Part shown: piece by piece, positions 15,269 to 21,839 of the stretch | Position numbering within the stretch: the first letter of the stretch is position 1 | Layout: every line of letters starts with the position of its first letter | Origin: Desulfobacteraceae bacterium UBA2230 | Lineage (GTDB): Bacteria > Desulfobacterota > Desulfobacteria > Desulfobacterales > Desulfosarcinaceae | Assembly: GCA_002348005.1 (NCBI GenBank) | Contig: DDYQ01000045.1 | Span: 1-21,839, forward strand | Length of the DNA: 21,839 nucleotides | Direction: 5' to 3' | The notes under the pieces: model-generated | The model's database searches: none | Told to the model about the DNA's origin: nothing | What the model saw: only the letters and a program-made list of their open reading frames with translations | Translations under genes and position numbers: made by a program

Positions 15269-15596
15269 GAGTACTCCTTTGCGCCGCCACCGGCAGTTTG
15301 ACGATGTCGTACCCGCCGCGCGTGCTTCTGCAACCTGCATGTGCCTCTGAAGGGCAATCGCGCGCCTGACGGTAAGTCAACCATCGCCGGCGGCGTTCGC
15401 AAATAGGCCGCAGCATGTATTTGGGGCCGCCGACACCCGCAGCAGCGACCGACACGCGGCGAATTGCGGCCGGCCCCCCTGCCGACAAGCCATTTGCGCC
15501 ATGCGGCGGCTGTTCCGCGACCTCGCGCCGGCCGGCATAATCTTCAGCAGCCAGTCGTGTCGAATAACTGCCGCTGGAAAGAAAAAATCTCATCGT
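15269..15596. other. Intergenic region between pfkB and the cold-shock promoter
   Basis: About 330 nt of mostly GC-rich DNA without a convincing gene; the open frames here lack ribosome sites and recognisable sequence. It should hold the pfkB promoter on the minus strand. A TTGACT hexamer at 15375-15380 (minus strand) is a fair -35, but no good -10 follows at the right distance. Confidence 0.4.
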
Positions 15597-15625
15597 TTGC
15601 TATTCTCGAGAAAATGGTGTTTAAT
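15597..15625 (+). promoter_or_regulatory. Sigma70-type promoter of the cold-shock gene
   Basis: TTGCTA (15597-15602) and TTTAAT (15620-15625) are separated by exactly 17 nt, in DNA that turns AT-rich here. Transcription would begin near 15632 and give a leader of about 110 nt, in keeping with the long leaders of cold-shock genes. Confidence 0.6.
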
Positions 15626-15631
15626 AGGGAT

Positions 15632-15743
15632 CAACTCAAGCCGAAACCATTCGGTGCAATTTTCTCTGAAGGAAAAAACCATTTCTTATCGTTGCATCCT
15701 CCAGTTTAGATTTTGAGAATCTTAGAGAAAGGAGGATGTCAGT
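15632..15743 (+). promoter_or_regulatory. Structured 5' leader of the cold-shock mRNA, with Shine-Dalgarno sequestration
   Basis: CATCCTCC (15695-15702) is exactly complementary to GGAGGATG (15731-15738), which contains the Shine-Dalgarno. A small AGATT/AATCT hairpin can form in the intervening loop. A competing pairing joins TTTCTCT (15661-15667) with AGAGAAA (15724-15730), extendable to about 10 bp with wobble pairs; it crosses the first pairing and would leave most of the Shine-Dalgarno free. A separate hairpin CCGAA-ACCA-TTCGG lies at 15641-15654. This resembles a two-state leader, possibly temperature-responsive. The complementarity is seen; the switching is inferred. Confidence 0.5.
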
Positions 15744-15944
15744 ATGCAAAACGGAACGGTTAAATGGTTTAACGATCAACGCGGGTTCGGATTTATCCAG
15801 CAGGAGAATGGACCCGATGTATTCGTCCACCATTCAGCGATCAATTCAAGCGGGTTCAAAAGCCTTAACGAAGGCGACCGGGTTTCTTTTGACCTTGAAC
15901 AAGGAAAAAAAGGTCCCGCGGCTGTAAATGTCACTGTAAGCTAA
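15744..15944 (+). CDS. Cold-shock protein (CspA family)
   Basis: A 66-residue single cold-shock domain. The RNA-binding motifs are present: [12 protein letters not shown] (RNP1, residues 7-18) and DVFVHHSAI (RNP2, near 26-34). The end, GPAAVNVTV, is also typical. Such proteins bind single-stranded RNA and DNA and act as RNA chaperones or antiterminators. AAAGGAGG precedes the ATG at 15744. An overlapping frame from the ATG at 15736 has no usable ribosome spacing and no family sequence. The gene is monocistronic, bounded by its own promoter, a structured leader and a strong terminator. Confidence 0.97.
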   Translation: MQNGTVKWFNDQRGFGFIQQENGPDVFVHHSAINSSGFKSLNEGDRVSFDLEQGKKGPAAVNVTVS

Positions 15945-15951
15945 TCCACCT

Positions 15952-15992
15952 GTAAATGGCATCTCCTGAATACAGGGATGCCATTTACTTTT
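15952..15992 (+). terminator. Intrinsic terminator of the cold-shock gene
   Basis: A 12-bp perfect stem, GTAAATGGCATC (15952-15963) with GATGCCATTTAC (15977-15988), continues after a one-base bulge into CCTG/CAGG with an AATA loop, and is followed by TTTT. It begins 7 nt after the stop codon. Confidence 0.88.
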
Positions 15993-16085
15993 GGGGTGCT
16001 TTCGAGCAAGAGAGCCTCACATCACTTTCGCCAGCTCTCCTTTGAAAGTGTTCTCAGGCATTGATTGCGCGTCAGGAGGAACATC

Positions 16086-16421
16086 ATGCGTCAAAGATAC
16101 GATATATCCAAAGAAGGCATCGAAAACAGCCTGGTTATCCGGGAATATGCCGCAATCGGCAAGGACACGCGTCAATTGCAAGGCATGACGGCGCCTGAGG
16201 ATGACTATACCTTTATGTGTCAGGAGAATTACCAGGGCGAGTTCATCCGGGACTCCATCTCCAATGGCAGTCTGATCGCCGCCCTGCGAACCGATAACCT
16301 TTTTCCCATCGGGCTGTTGGCCGCAAAAATAGCCGAATCGGTGGTGGCGCTTTACCGGCATTCCGAAGATCGTTCGACGGAGCTCTTTTTCGATGATTCC
16401 GAATTGTTTGCCCACGGCTGA
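16086..16421 (+). CDS. Uncharacterised small protein (111 aa)
   Basis: A 111-residue soluble protein that I do not recognise. AGGAGG lies 7 nt before the ATG at 16086, a strong start; an in-frame ATG at 16065 has no such site. The N-terminal half (ISKEGIENSLVIREYAAIGK) looks helical. The middle has MTAPEDDYTFMCQENYQGEFI with a single Cys. The C-terminal half (LIAALRTDNLFPIGLLAAKIAESVVALY) is more hydrophobic but too charged around it for a clear membrane helix. The end is acidic (DDSELFAHG). It lies between the cold-shock terminator and another small gene and may be stress-related by position only. Confidence 0.72.
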   Translation: MRQRYDISKEGIENSLVIREYAAIGKDTRQLQGMTAPEDDYTFMCQENYQGEFIRDSISNGSLIAALRTDNLFPIGLLAAKIAESVVALYRHSEDRSTELFFDDSELFAHG

Positions 16422-16501
16422 AGATAAAATGTCTCATGGGAACGCTGCACCACGATCGATTCCGCCGCTAATCGCCAGCGGCATGCGCGAAGGAGGCACA
16501 A

Positions 16502-16762
16502 ATGGCAGATGAATTTAAATTCGAAGTCGGCGCCACGTATACCAACATGAAAGGTGCGTACGAGGTAATTTCCATCCATCGAGACTCGATGGTCATTCGC
16601 TGGGACAGCGGCAGCGAACTGGCTACCTCCGTGGATCTGCAGAAGAGAATTATCGAAAGGATGGCGTTTGAAAAACGCCTGGAGCAGCAAATGAAAAGCA
16701 AAAAGCAGGCGAAGACCAAAAAGCCGAGTCGCAAGCCAAAGAGCGACACCAAGCCAGATTGA
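16502..16762 (+). CDS. Small basic-tailed protein with SH3-like N-terminus (86 aa)
   Basis: An 86-residue protein with AGGAGG 6 nt before the ATG. The first half (FEVGATYTNMKGAYEVISIHRDSMVIRWDSGSE) has the strand pattern of a small SH3-like barrel. The middle, LQKRIIERMAFEKRLEQQM, is helical. The last third is a Lys-rich, disordered-looking tail (KSKKQAKTKKPSRKPKS), which suggests nucleic acid binding. No precise family is assigned. A 6-bp hairpin, GCCGCT with AGCGGC (16464-16482), lies just upstream of the ribosome site. It may be transcribed with the 111-residue gene 80 nt before it. Confidence 0.75.
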   Translation: MADEFKFEVGATYTNMKGAYEVISIHRDSMVIRWDSGSELATSVDLQKRIIERMAFEKRLEQQMKSKKQAKTKKPSRKPKSDTKPD

Positions 16763-16842
16763 TCATCCCGGCCCGTTCAGACCCGTTAAAACAGGTGCCG
16801 CAGCGCCTTGTCCGGGCGAACCTTCCATTTGATGAACCGCGC

Positions 16843-18039
16843 TTACGACCTCTCATTGGCAGCCGATATTGAATAGACCCGCTTGCCGCCCGGTCTGATC
16901 ATGATCACAGCCGCAATCGTGCTCAAAAAGAGAAACAGGGCGACAATGTAGAACGACCAGGCGACACCCAGCACATCCACCAGGGCTCCGACGCCCATTG
17001 CGCCGATGAAAAGTCCTGCGCTCATGGCCGTGTTGAATACACCCATCATCGAACCCTGCCCGTATTCATGGCCTTCTTCCGCCGCCAGGACTCCCATGGC
17101 CGGCCATGAAACCGCTTCGCCAAAACCGATCAACGCGAACAAAAGTAAAAGCGTGGTGAAGCTGCCGGCGAACGGCGCAGACAGCATGCCGATGCTGATG
17201 ATGGTATTGCCGATAAACAGGAGCCGGTTTTTATTCCACCGGTCGGCAAGGTTACCGAAAGGCAGCTGGAACACGGCATTGACGATCGTGCGGCTGGCGA
17301 CCACCATTCCGATTTCGATGCCGCTCGCGCTCATGTGAATCTTCATGAGGATCGGCAGAAATGCAAAGGTGGGAACCATTATGATCGTGGTGGCCATCCT
17401 TGAAAGCAGTATGCCTAAAACCCGCCGGCTGTGGAGCATGCGTCGAAACACCGCAAGCATCGGGTCGTGGGTTTTGCCTGCCGCCCGGCCACTGCCTCCG
17501 GGAAGAACAACCGCGACAAGGACTGCGGGCAGCAAACTGAGCAACGCCATGGCGTAGAATGCTGCGTTCCGGCCCCAAAGATCGAGGAAAAAACCGCCCA
17601 GCACGGGCCCGGCTCCGATTCCGGCAAAAATCGAAATATTGAGCATCCCCATGTATTTCCCGACTTTGCTCTCCGCCGAGATTTCGGACATATAGGCCAT
17701 GGCCATGGGGATGATCATCGCGGAGCCGGCGCCGTGCAGAATCCGTATCAAAACCAGGTGGGCCGCAGACGAGGCCAGGGTATAGGAGTACCCGGTGAGC
17801 CCGAACAGAATGAGTCCAGTGATCAGAAATCGCTTCTTGCCGTGTCGATCCGCAAGGCCGCCGACAAATGGCTGCAGGAGTCCGCCGCTCAGTGCGAACC
17901 CGGCGATGATGACGCCCAGGGCGAATCCGGTGGCCCCCAGTTCGGCAGCGTATATGGGCAAGATCGGGACGATGATGCCCATCCCCACGTAAGCGATGAA
18001 TATCGCCGCCAAAACTGTAAGCAGAATGTACATTTGCAT
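16843..18039 (-). CDS. Major facilitator superfamily transporter
   Basis: A 398-residue inner-membrane transporter with about twelve helices. The loop 2-3 signature GGLADRHGKKR and its second-half repeat GNLADRWNKNR are clear MFS motif A sequences. A motif C-like GAGPVLGG sits in helix 5. The substrate is not predictable; the pattern resembles drug-efflux and multidrug proton antiporters. The start is uncertain: ATG codons at 18039 and 18033 both lack a good ribosome site, and 18039 is given because it is the longer one that still precedes helix 1. It starts 47 nt after the galT-like gene and probably shares its transcript, which could hint at a sugar-linked role. Confidence 0.9.
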   Translation of the reverse strand: MQMYILLTVLAAIFIAYVGMGIIVPILPIYAAELGATGFALGVIIAGFALSGGLLQPFVGGLADRHGKKRFLITGLILFGLTGYSYTLASSAAHLVLIRILHGAGSAMIIPMAMAYMSEISAESKVGKYMGMLNISIFAGIGAGPVLGGFFLDLWGRNAAFYAMALLSLLPAVLVAVVLPGGSGRAAGKTHDPMLAVFRRMLHSRRVLGILLSRMATTIIMVPTFAFLPILMKIHMSASGIEIGMVVASRTIVNAVFQLPFGNLADRWNKNRLLFIGNTIISIGMLSAPFAGSFTTLLLLFALIGFGEAVSWPAMGVLAAEEGHEYGQGSMMGVFNTAMSAGLFIGAMGVGALVDVLGVAWSFYIVALFLFLSTIAAVIMIRPGGKRVYSISAANERS

Positions 18040-18086
18040 AGGCCGCGGCCAGGGAAATGCCGGAATGCACCCCTCGGAAAATGAGC

Positions 18087-19106
18087 CTAAAAGCCCTTTT
18101 TCAGCAACGCGTTGATTTCTTCCGGATAGGCCATGCACAAGGTTTCATTGAACAGGTTGCGCAGCGCGCCGATGTCCGGGGTTCCGAGCTTCTGGTTGAA
18201 AAAGGTGCGCGGAGAAAAAAGCAGGTGGAACCGGAAGTGCGTATCGGTTGCCGCTCCGGTGAAAAAGTTCATGTTGAAGCTGTAGATCCCCATTTTGTCG
18301 TATTCGGCGATAACGTTTGCAATGCCTTTGGCGAGATCCATCAGATCCTGTTCCGTGAGATCCAGCGTACAGCAAACCTTTTCCGACACGGCGAGCACGT
18401 CACCGGCCACGCCCATTGGCGCAAAGGCCGTCATCCAGTGAATGCGCCCTGTCTTTCCCAGATAGCGTTGCCCCGATTGCTTCTCGGCGTCGATCAGATC
18501 GTCCCAGTAGTTGGTTCCGCGCGTGTCGAAGTAATTTTTGGAAGCCTCCAGCTCTTGCCGCATGAGGTTGGGCGCGGAAGATGTAGAGAAAACCTGCAGG
18601 TGAGGGTGAATGAGGGAACTCCCCGCCGGAGGCATGTAATTCCAGTTGATGATGTGATAAACGGCTTCAGGGTGGCCGGAGTGCTCGATGCGCCTGAAAA
18701 AATCCAGAGCAAAGCCTAAAGCGGCTGCGGTAAGTTCCGGTGTAAACATCGTCATGGGAATGTAGTGGGGCCCGAAGGTGGCCACGGCCCCGATACTGTC
18801 GTACGGTGCGAGGTTGGGGAAAATCACCATATCCTCTTTCTGCAGTCGGCCTTCCGGAATAAGCGTTTTTGGGAACAACGGCGTGACTTTCAGAACCTTT
18901 TCGGCGCAGAACGGGCACCAGCTCTCCGTCCCCGCGATCAAGGACGGAAAATCAGGCTTCTCCCATTGCAGTTTCATGAAATGACAAATCCGGGCGGTGC
19001 GGCCCGTCAGAGGGTCGATGCGAACTTCACTGGCAATCCGACGTTCGGCCATGTCTTGCGTTGGATTGAGCATGATCGTCTCTTTTTTAATTGCCTCGAA
19101 CTTCAT
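18087..19106 (-). CDS. Galactose-1-phosphate uridylyltransferase-like protein (HIT superfamily)
   Basis: A 339-residue nucleotidyltransferase of the GalT branch of the HIT superfamily. The catalytic motif HPHLQ is at residues 167-171, preceded by NWNYMPPAGSSL as in GalT. CPFC at 64-67 matches the N-terminal metal site. The second half holds HWMTAFAPMGVAGDVLAV, in line with the duplicated HIT fold. The usual reaction transfers UMP between UDP-glucose and galactose-1-phosphate; related enzymes act as ADP-glucose phosphorylases, so the substrate is not certain. No galK or galE is in the window. GAGGAG lies 5 nt before the ATG at 19106, and a fair promoter precedes it. Confidence 0.85.
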   Translation of the reverse strand: MKFEAIKKETIMLNPTQDMAERRIASEVRIDPLTGRTARICHFMKLQWEKPDFPSLIAGTESWCPFCAEKVLKVTPLFPKTLIPEGRLQKEDMVIFPNLAPYDSIGAVATFGPHYIPMTMFTPELTAAALGFALDFFRRIEHSGHPEAVYHIINWNYMPPAGSSLIHPHLQVFSTSSAPNLMRQELEASKNYFDTRGTNYWDDLIDAEKQSGQRYLGKTGRIHWMTAFAPMGVAGDVLAVSEKVCCTLDLTEQDLMDLAKGIANVIAEYDKMGIYSFNMNFFTGAATDTHFRFHLLFSPRTFFNQKLGTPDIGALRNLFNETLCMAYPEEINALLKKGF

Positions 19107-19446
19107 GGTCACTCCTCTTTTTGGGATAACTATCTGATTTTCATACCAGCCTACATTATCGACAGTTCCCTCAAAAAGCAATACCCGGGCCGCCGGCAAC
19201 GGATACAGCCCGGCAGGGTCTCCTTTTCTCTTCTCGTATTCAAGAATGTTGCTGTGATCGGCGGGTGAACGCGCCGCCTGTCTCCCGAGAGACTTAAGGC
19301 GCATGAATACCGCTGCGCAACAGCCCGTGAGGTTGGACTCGCCGCCCGCAAAGGCGCCGGGGCGCAGCTGACCGGCTCAGAATCGCATGGCGTGTTTTTC
19401 ATCCCGTTCGGCCGGACAACGGGGATTTGATTCTGGGGACGATGGG
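19107..19446. other. Intergenic region upstream of the galT-like gene
   Basis: About 340 nt with no convincing gene on either strand. It holds the galT-like promoter near its left end and the 3' flank of the 24-residue peptide gene at its right end. The remainder is ordinary GC-rich sequence in which I see no repeats. Confidence 0.4.
19153..19181 (-). promoter_or_regulatory. Candidate promoter of the galT-like gene
   Basis: On the minus strand TTGCTT (19176-19181) and TAATGT (19153-19158) are separated by 17 nt. This places a start near 19146 and a leader of about 40 nt. The match is fair and was found by eye. Confidence 0.4.
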
Positions 19447-19521
19447 CTAAAACAAGCCCAGCAATCGCAGTATGACCAGGACCACGACCACGGCTCCGAC
19501 AATATAGATAATACTATGCAT
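19447..19521 (-). CDS. Single-helix membrane peptide (24 aa)
   Basis: A 24-codon gene with a strong ribosome site, AAGGAGG 7 nt before the ATG. The product begins MHSIIYIVGAVVVV and ends LRLLGLF, and is almost wholly hydrophobic, so it should span the inner membrane once. Very short hydrophobic peptides of this kind occur in many proteobacteria; their roles are mostly unknown, often as stress-related or regulatory membrane peptides. A 6-bp hairpin (TGGGCT/AGCCCA, loop AAAACA) overlaps the stop codon. The match between ribosome site and a purely hydrophobic frame is unlikely by chance. A type I toxin-like role is possible but not supported by a visible antisense RNA. Confidence 0.65.
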   Translation of the reverse strand: MHSIIYIVGAVVVVLVILRLLGLF

Positions 19522-20225
19522 GAAAATTCCTCCTTATTTTTCCGGCAAGCCTTAATGCCGTCTCGATTACTTCTTTCTTATCGCGCAGCGGATTTGGGCC
19601 GCTTCCAAACATAGAATCCGTCCTCTACCGGACACCTTAACCTTAATGTTCGTCTACCGAAAAGAAATAGGAACAAGTTTGTATTGACGCGCAATTTTAG
19701 GCGTATGCCGAGAAACGGACCCGGCGCAACTGGCAAGCACGGCCACGAACATCGCTCGGATGCATGTAAAGCCTCGGATTCTCCTTGCGGTGCGGACCGG
19801 AAGAATTCACGAAGCACTGGAGGCTCAGGAGAAGTGATTAACGATTGCCGACGCTAAAACATCAGCCACGGGGCTTCGGAAACACCTTGCCGGAGGCGCC
19901 ATGAACGGATCCTGCTTACGGATCGCAAGAACGCTCGCGGAATGTGAATAACGGGCGATTCCCTCATCAGTTCGCCACTGACAGTTCACCTACAGTCCGC
20001 GCACGTACCGGTTGACAACCGCCTGGCAGCGGGCTGAAGCGGTATGATGGTCAGGCCGGATTTAACCGCGGGTTCTGAAGCGTCATCCCGAATGTGTAAT
20101 TGTGTTTTCGGCTACACTGTAAATTCTTTGTAAGGGAGGCTCCCCGAACGCGACTGTGTAGGGGAAATTGGGTAGGAATGTTTCTGTAATTTGGGGCGAA
20201 CCTTCAACAATACGGGGGTAGGAAA
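19522..20225. other. Long intergenic region without a recognised gene
   Basis: About 700 nt between the divergent 24-residue peptide gene and the secreted repeat protein. The open frames are short and lack ribosome sites; the best, 50 codons from 19705 to 19857 on the plus strand, has only a weak AGG upstream. The right part (20090-20220) is AT-richer and should hold the promoter of the secreted protein, though no clean -35/-10 pair was found. The length leaves room for a small RNA, but nothing specific shows one. Confidence 0.4.
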
Positions 20226-20516
20226 ATGAAAAAGTATGGATATATGGCCGCTGTCCTGGCGGCGCTTCTTTATATCAGTCCGGTGATGGCAAACAGCGTT
20301 GAATTATCCACGGAAAGAGGTGCGGACACGCAAGTGTGGGGGTATTTCAGCACGGACCGCGCTTCGCTGACGCCACACGCCTATTCTGACAGCGTCCAAT
20401 TGTCCAGCGAGAAAGGTTTCGCGGGGAGTGCGGGGAGTGATGTCCGCGGATATTTCTCCACCGAACGGACTGTCGAGTCCAGCCTCGACCTGTCGCGGGA
20501 AAACGGCGCTTCATAA
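20226..20516 (+). CDS. Small secreted protein with internal GYFST repeats
   Basis: A 96-residue protein. Residues 1-22 form a Sec signal peptide (MKKYGYMAAVLAALLYISP, cleavage likely after VMA). The mature part is an imperfect tandem repeat. Unit 1 (24-45) runs from SVELSTERG to GYFSTDR, unit 2 (56-81) from SVQLSSEKG to GYFSTER, and a third begins as SLDLSRENG (86-94) and then stops. The consensus is a hydroxyl- and charge-rich strand, a Gly-rich turn, and the GYFST box. No cysteine, haem or membrane motif is present in the mature part. The family is not recognised. The ATG has a TAGGA site. A strong terminator follows about 70 nt after the stop, so it is probably a single-gene unit. Confidence 0.8.
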   Translation: MKKYGYMAAVLAALLYISPVMANSVELSTERGADTQVWGYFSTDRASLTPHAYSDSVQLSSEKGFAGSAGSDVRGYFSTERTVESSLDLSRENGAS

Positions 20517-20837
20517 CCGCTGAGTCATTCGGTACCACACCAGGCACGGACGCGCGCACTGCAAGCAGCGTCACCCACTTCACCTGAAAGCCCCTTTGAG
20601 GCACGGCCTCTTATGGGGCTTTCTTTTTCATACGCCGGCGTTAGAAGAAAACAGCGCTCGGTTTCGGTTCGGTGATCGCCTGCCTCCGCAGCTACATACC
20701 TCTTCCTGAAAATACCCGTTCGACCCCATATCGATCCCCGAATCGCCATGATTTTAAATAGGCGTACGGTCCTGAACTTCCGGACCGGCAAATCAACATA
20801 GCCGCGACAATCAGCCTTTTACGAGAAAGGATGTGGA
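20517..20837. other. Intergenic region with terminator and inverted repeat
   Basis: About 320 nt between two plus-strand genes. It holds the terminator at 20586-20628 and, closer to the next gene, a 6-bp inverted repeat CGGTCC (20767-20772) with GGACCG (20782-20787), 9 nt apart. The latter may be an operator or leader hairpin for the transducer-like gene. No gene is apparent. Confidence 0.4.
20586..20628 (+). terminator. Intrinsic terminator after the secreted repeat protein
   Basis: GAAAGCCCC (20586-20594) pairs with GGGGCTTTC (20615-20623). An inner stem GAGGC/GCCTC extends the hairpin, and TTTTT follows at 20624-20628. Confidence 0.88.
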
Positions 20838-21230
20838 ATGGAATCGCCGATCGGATGTAAACGGTGGGCCATCGCCGAGGGTTATATTCCCGGATGGAGC
20901 CACGGTCCCGAACCACAGTTCACCAGCCACGAGACCGTTTGTCTGCTGAATGCATCGGATGAGGATGCCCATGTGTCCATCACGGTCTATTATACGGACC
21001 GGGAGCCGTCCGGGCCTTACCGGGTAACGGTTCCGGCCCGCCGGACGAAACACGTACGCTTCAACGATCTTACGGATCCCGAGCCCATTCCGCTCGACAC
21101 CGACTACGCCAGCGTCATCGCATCGGATGTGCCCATCGTCGTCCAGCACACGCGGCTTGACTCGCGCCAGGCGGAAAACGCCCTGCTCAGCACCATCGCG
21201 TATGCCGGCCGCGATTCACCCGCCGATTGA
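20838..21230 (+). CDS. Sensory rhodopsin transducer (ASRT) family protein
   Basis: A 130-residue soluble protein closely resembling the Anabaena sensory rhodopsin transducer. Conserved blocks are WAIAEGYIP, GPEPQFTSHETVCLLNA, DEDAHVSITVYYTD, PARRTKHVRFNDL, and the end VPIVVQHTRLDSRQAENA. In Anabaena this protein forms a beta-rich tetramer that interacts with a rhodopsin and has been reported to bind DNA. Homologues are common in bacteria that lack rhodopsins, and a small-molecule (perhaps sugar) binding role has been proposed for the wider family. Length is normal. AAAGGA lies about 7 nt before the ATG at 20838. No rhodopsin gene is in the window; a luciferase-like oxidoreductase gene follows 84 nt later on the same strand. 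Confidence 0.92.
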   Translation: MESPIGCKRWAIAEGYIPGWSHGPEPQFTSHETVCLLNASDEDAHVSITVYYTDREPSGPYRVTVPARRTKHVRFNDLTDPEPIPLDTDYASVIASDVPIVVQHTRLDSRQAENALLSTIAYAGRDSPAD

Positions 21231-21314
21231 GAGACAGTCGCATCGGGAGCAGGTCGCACAGTCGAACGCCCGAGATGCACCGCAATCTCACCGAAACAAC
21301 GCCGGAGGAACGCC

Positions 21315-21839
21315 ATGAAGATCGGTTTCCATGCTTCCCATGAACAATTCACGCCCAGTGATCTGCTCACCCTGGCGGTGGCCGCGGAGGCCGCCGGTTT
21401 TGAGGCCTCCATGTGCTCCGACCACTTTCACCCATGGAACACGCTTCAGGGGCAGAGCGGATTCGCCTGGTCCTGGCTGGGCGCCGCGCTGCAGGCCACC
21501 CGGCTCCCATTCGGAGTGGTGTGTGCTCCGGGGCAGCGGTATCATCCGGCCGTGATCGCTCAGGCCGCCGCCACCCTTGCCGAAATGTTTCCCGACCGTT
21601 TCTGGATCGCCACAGGCAGCGGTCAACTGCTCAACGAGGGAATCACAGGCGAACGCTGGCCGTCTAAAGAGGCGCGCAACCGGCGTCTGTGTGAGTCGGT
21701 GGAGATCATGCGCAGCCTGTGGGAAGGCCGGACCGTTACGCTGGACGGCTGCAACCGCGTGGCAGAAGCCAGATTGTATACCCGCCCGGCCCGACCGCCG
21801 CTGGTCATCGGCGCCGCCATTACGCCTGAAACGGCGGGG
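21315..21839 (+). CDS. Luciferase-like (LLM class) flavin oxidoreductase (partial, C-terminus beyond window)
   Basis: The first 175 codons of a bacterial luciferase-like TIM-barrel oxidoreductase. It begins MKIGFHASHEQFTPSDLL and continues with AAEAAGFEASMCSDHFHPW, the substrate and flavin-binding region, then WLGAALQATRLPFGVVCAPG, FPDRFWIATGSGQLLNE and IMRSLWEG. The closest group I recall is the probable non-F420 flavin oxidoreductase type of the glucose-6-phosphate dehydrogenase-like LLM family. Whether FMN or F420 is used cannot be settled from this part. GGAGG lies 6 nt before the ATG at 21315. It follows the transducer-like gene without an obvious terminator and may be co-transcribed. 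Confidence 0.88.
   Translation, partial: MKIGFHASHEQFTPSDLLTLAVAAEAAGFEASMCSDHFHPWNTLQGQSGFAWSWLGAALQATRLPFGVVCAPGQRYHPAVIAQAAATLAEMFPDRFWIATGSGQLLNEGITGERWPSKEARNRRLCESVEIMRSLWEGRTVTLDGCNRVAEARLYTRPARPPLVIGAAITPETAG

Noticed and set aside
15162..15593. 143-codon minus-strand open frame overlapping the start of pfkB
   Set aside because: It overlaps pfkB in another frame, lacks a ribosome site and covers the cold-shock promoter region; no domain is visible.
16763..16842. Bidirectional terminator between the convergent small basic gene and the MFS gene
   Set aside because: Only a weak 5-bp stem with wobble and no T-run could be found.
19705..19857. Possible 50-codon gene in the long intergenic region
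   Set aside because: Only a weak AGG upstream at poor spacing, biased polar composition and no recognisable sequence.
1..21839. CRISPR arrays, tRNA or rRNA genes, insertion sequences, integrase or phage genes
   Set aside because: No regularly spaced repeats, no cloverleaf or rRNA signatures and no transposase or integrase motifs were seen on either strand by eye.

Overview
The window is GC-rich, tightly packed bacterial chromosome. It encodes a caa3-type haem-copper oxidase, a cytochrome bc-type complex with fused c domains, and a selenocysteine formate dehydrogenase with an NrfD-type anchor. It also carries lipoprotein and Tat-like export signals. Together these suggest a Gram-negative respiratory bacterium of the Desulfobacterota (deltaproteobacterial) kind. 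This is inferred from gene content only; there is no rRNA or other taxonomic marker in the window.

Bases 1-7689, minus strand: one long respiratory operon read right to left. The order is Rieske protein, cytochrome b fused to a C-terminal cytochrome c, a small anchored cytochrome c, a possible 44-residue ORF, haem O synthase (ctaB), caa3 oxidase subunits II (with cytochrome c domain), I and III, a small membrane protein, and a cytochrome c lipoprotein cut by the left edge. Many junctions are ATGA or other short overlaps. Electrons would pass from quinol through the bc complex and c domains to oxygen. Two core motifs of the bc complex are altered: Rieske box 1 reads CTDLGC instead of CTHLGC, and the Qo-site PEWY motif reads EEWW.

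Bases 7690-8067 separate this operon from a divergent plus-strand formate dehydrogenase operon (8068-13992). That operon holds a small uncharacterised protein, the catalytic subunit with an in-frame UGA read as selenocysteine and a SECIS hairpin just after it, a 117-residue unknown protein, a four-cluster ferredoxin-like subunit, and an NrfD-like membrane subunit. The catalytic subunit has no visible Tat signal.

Bases 14007-16762 hold general and stress genes: csbD-like and pfkB on the minus strand, then a cold-shock protein and two small orphan proteins on the plus strand. The cold-shock gene has a good sigma70-type promoter, a roughly 110-nt leader able to form two competing structures around its Shine-Dalgarno site, and a strong terminator.

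Bases 16843-19521 (minus strand) hold an MFS transporter downstream of a GalT-like nucleotidyltransferase, plus a 24-residue single-helix peptide. Bases 19522-21839 are looser: about 700 nt with no clear gene, a small secreted protein built from an internal repeat and followed by a terminator, a homologue of the Anabaena sensory rhodopsin transducer with no rhodopsin gene in view, and the start of a luciferase-like flavin oxidoreductase cut by the right edge.
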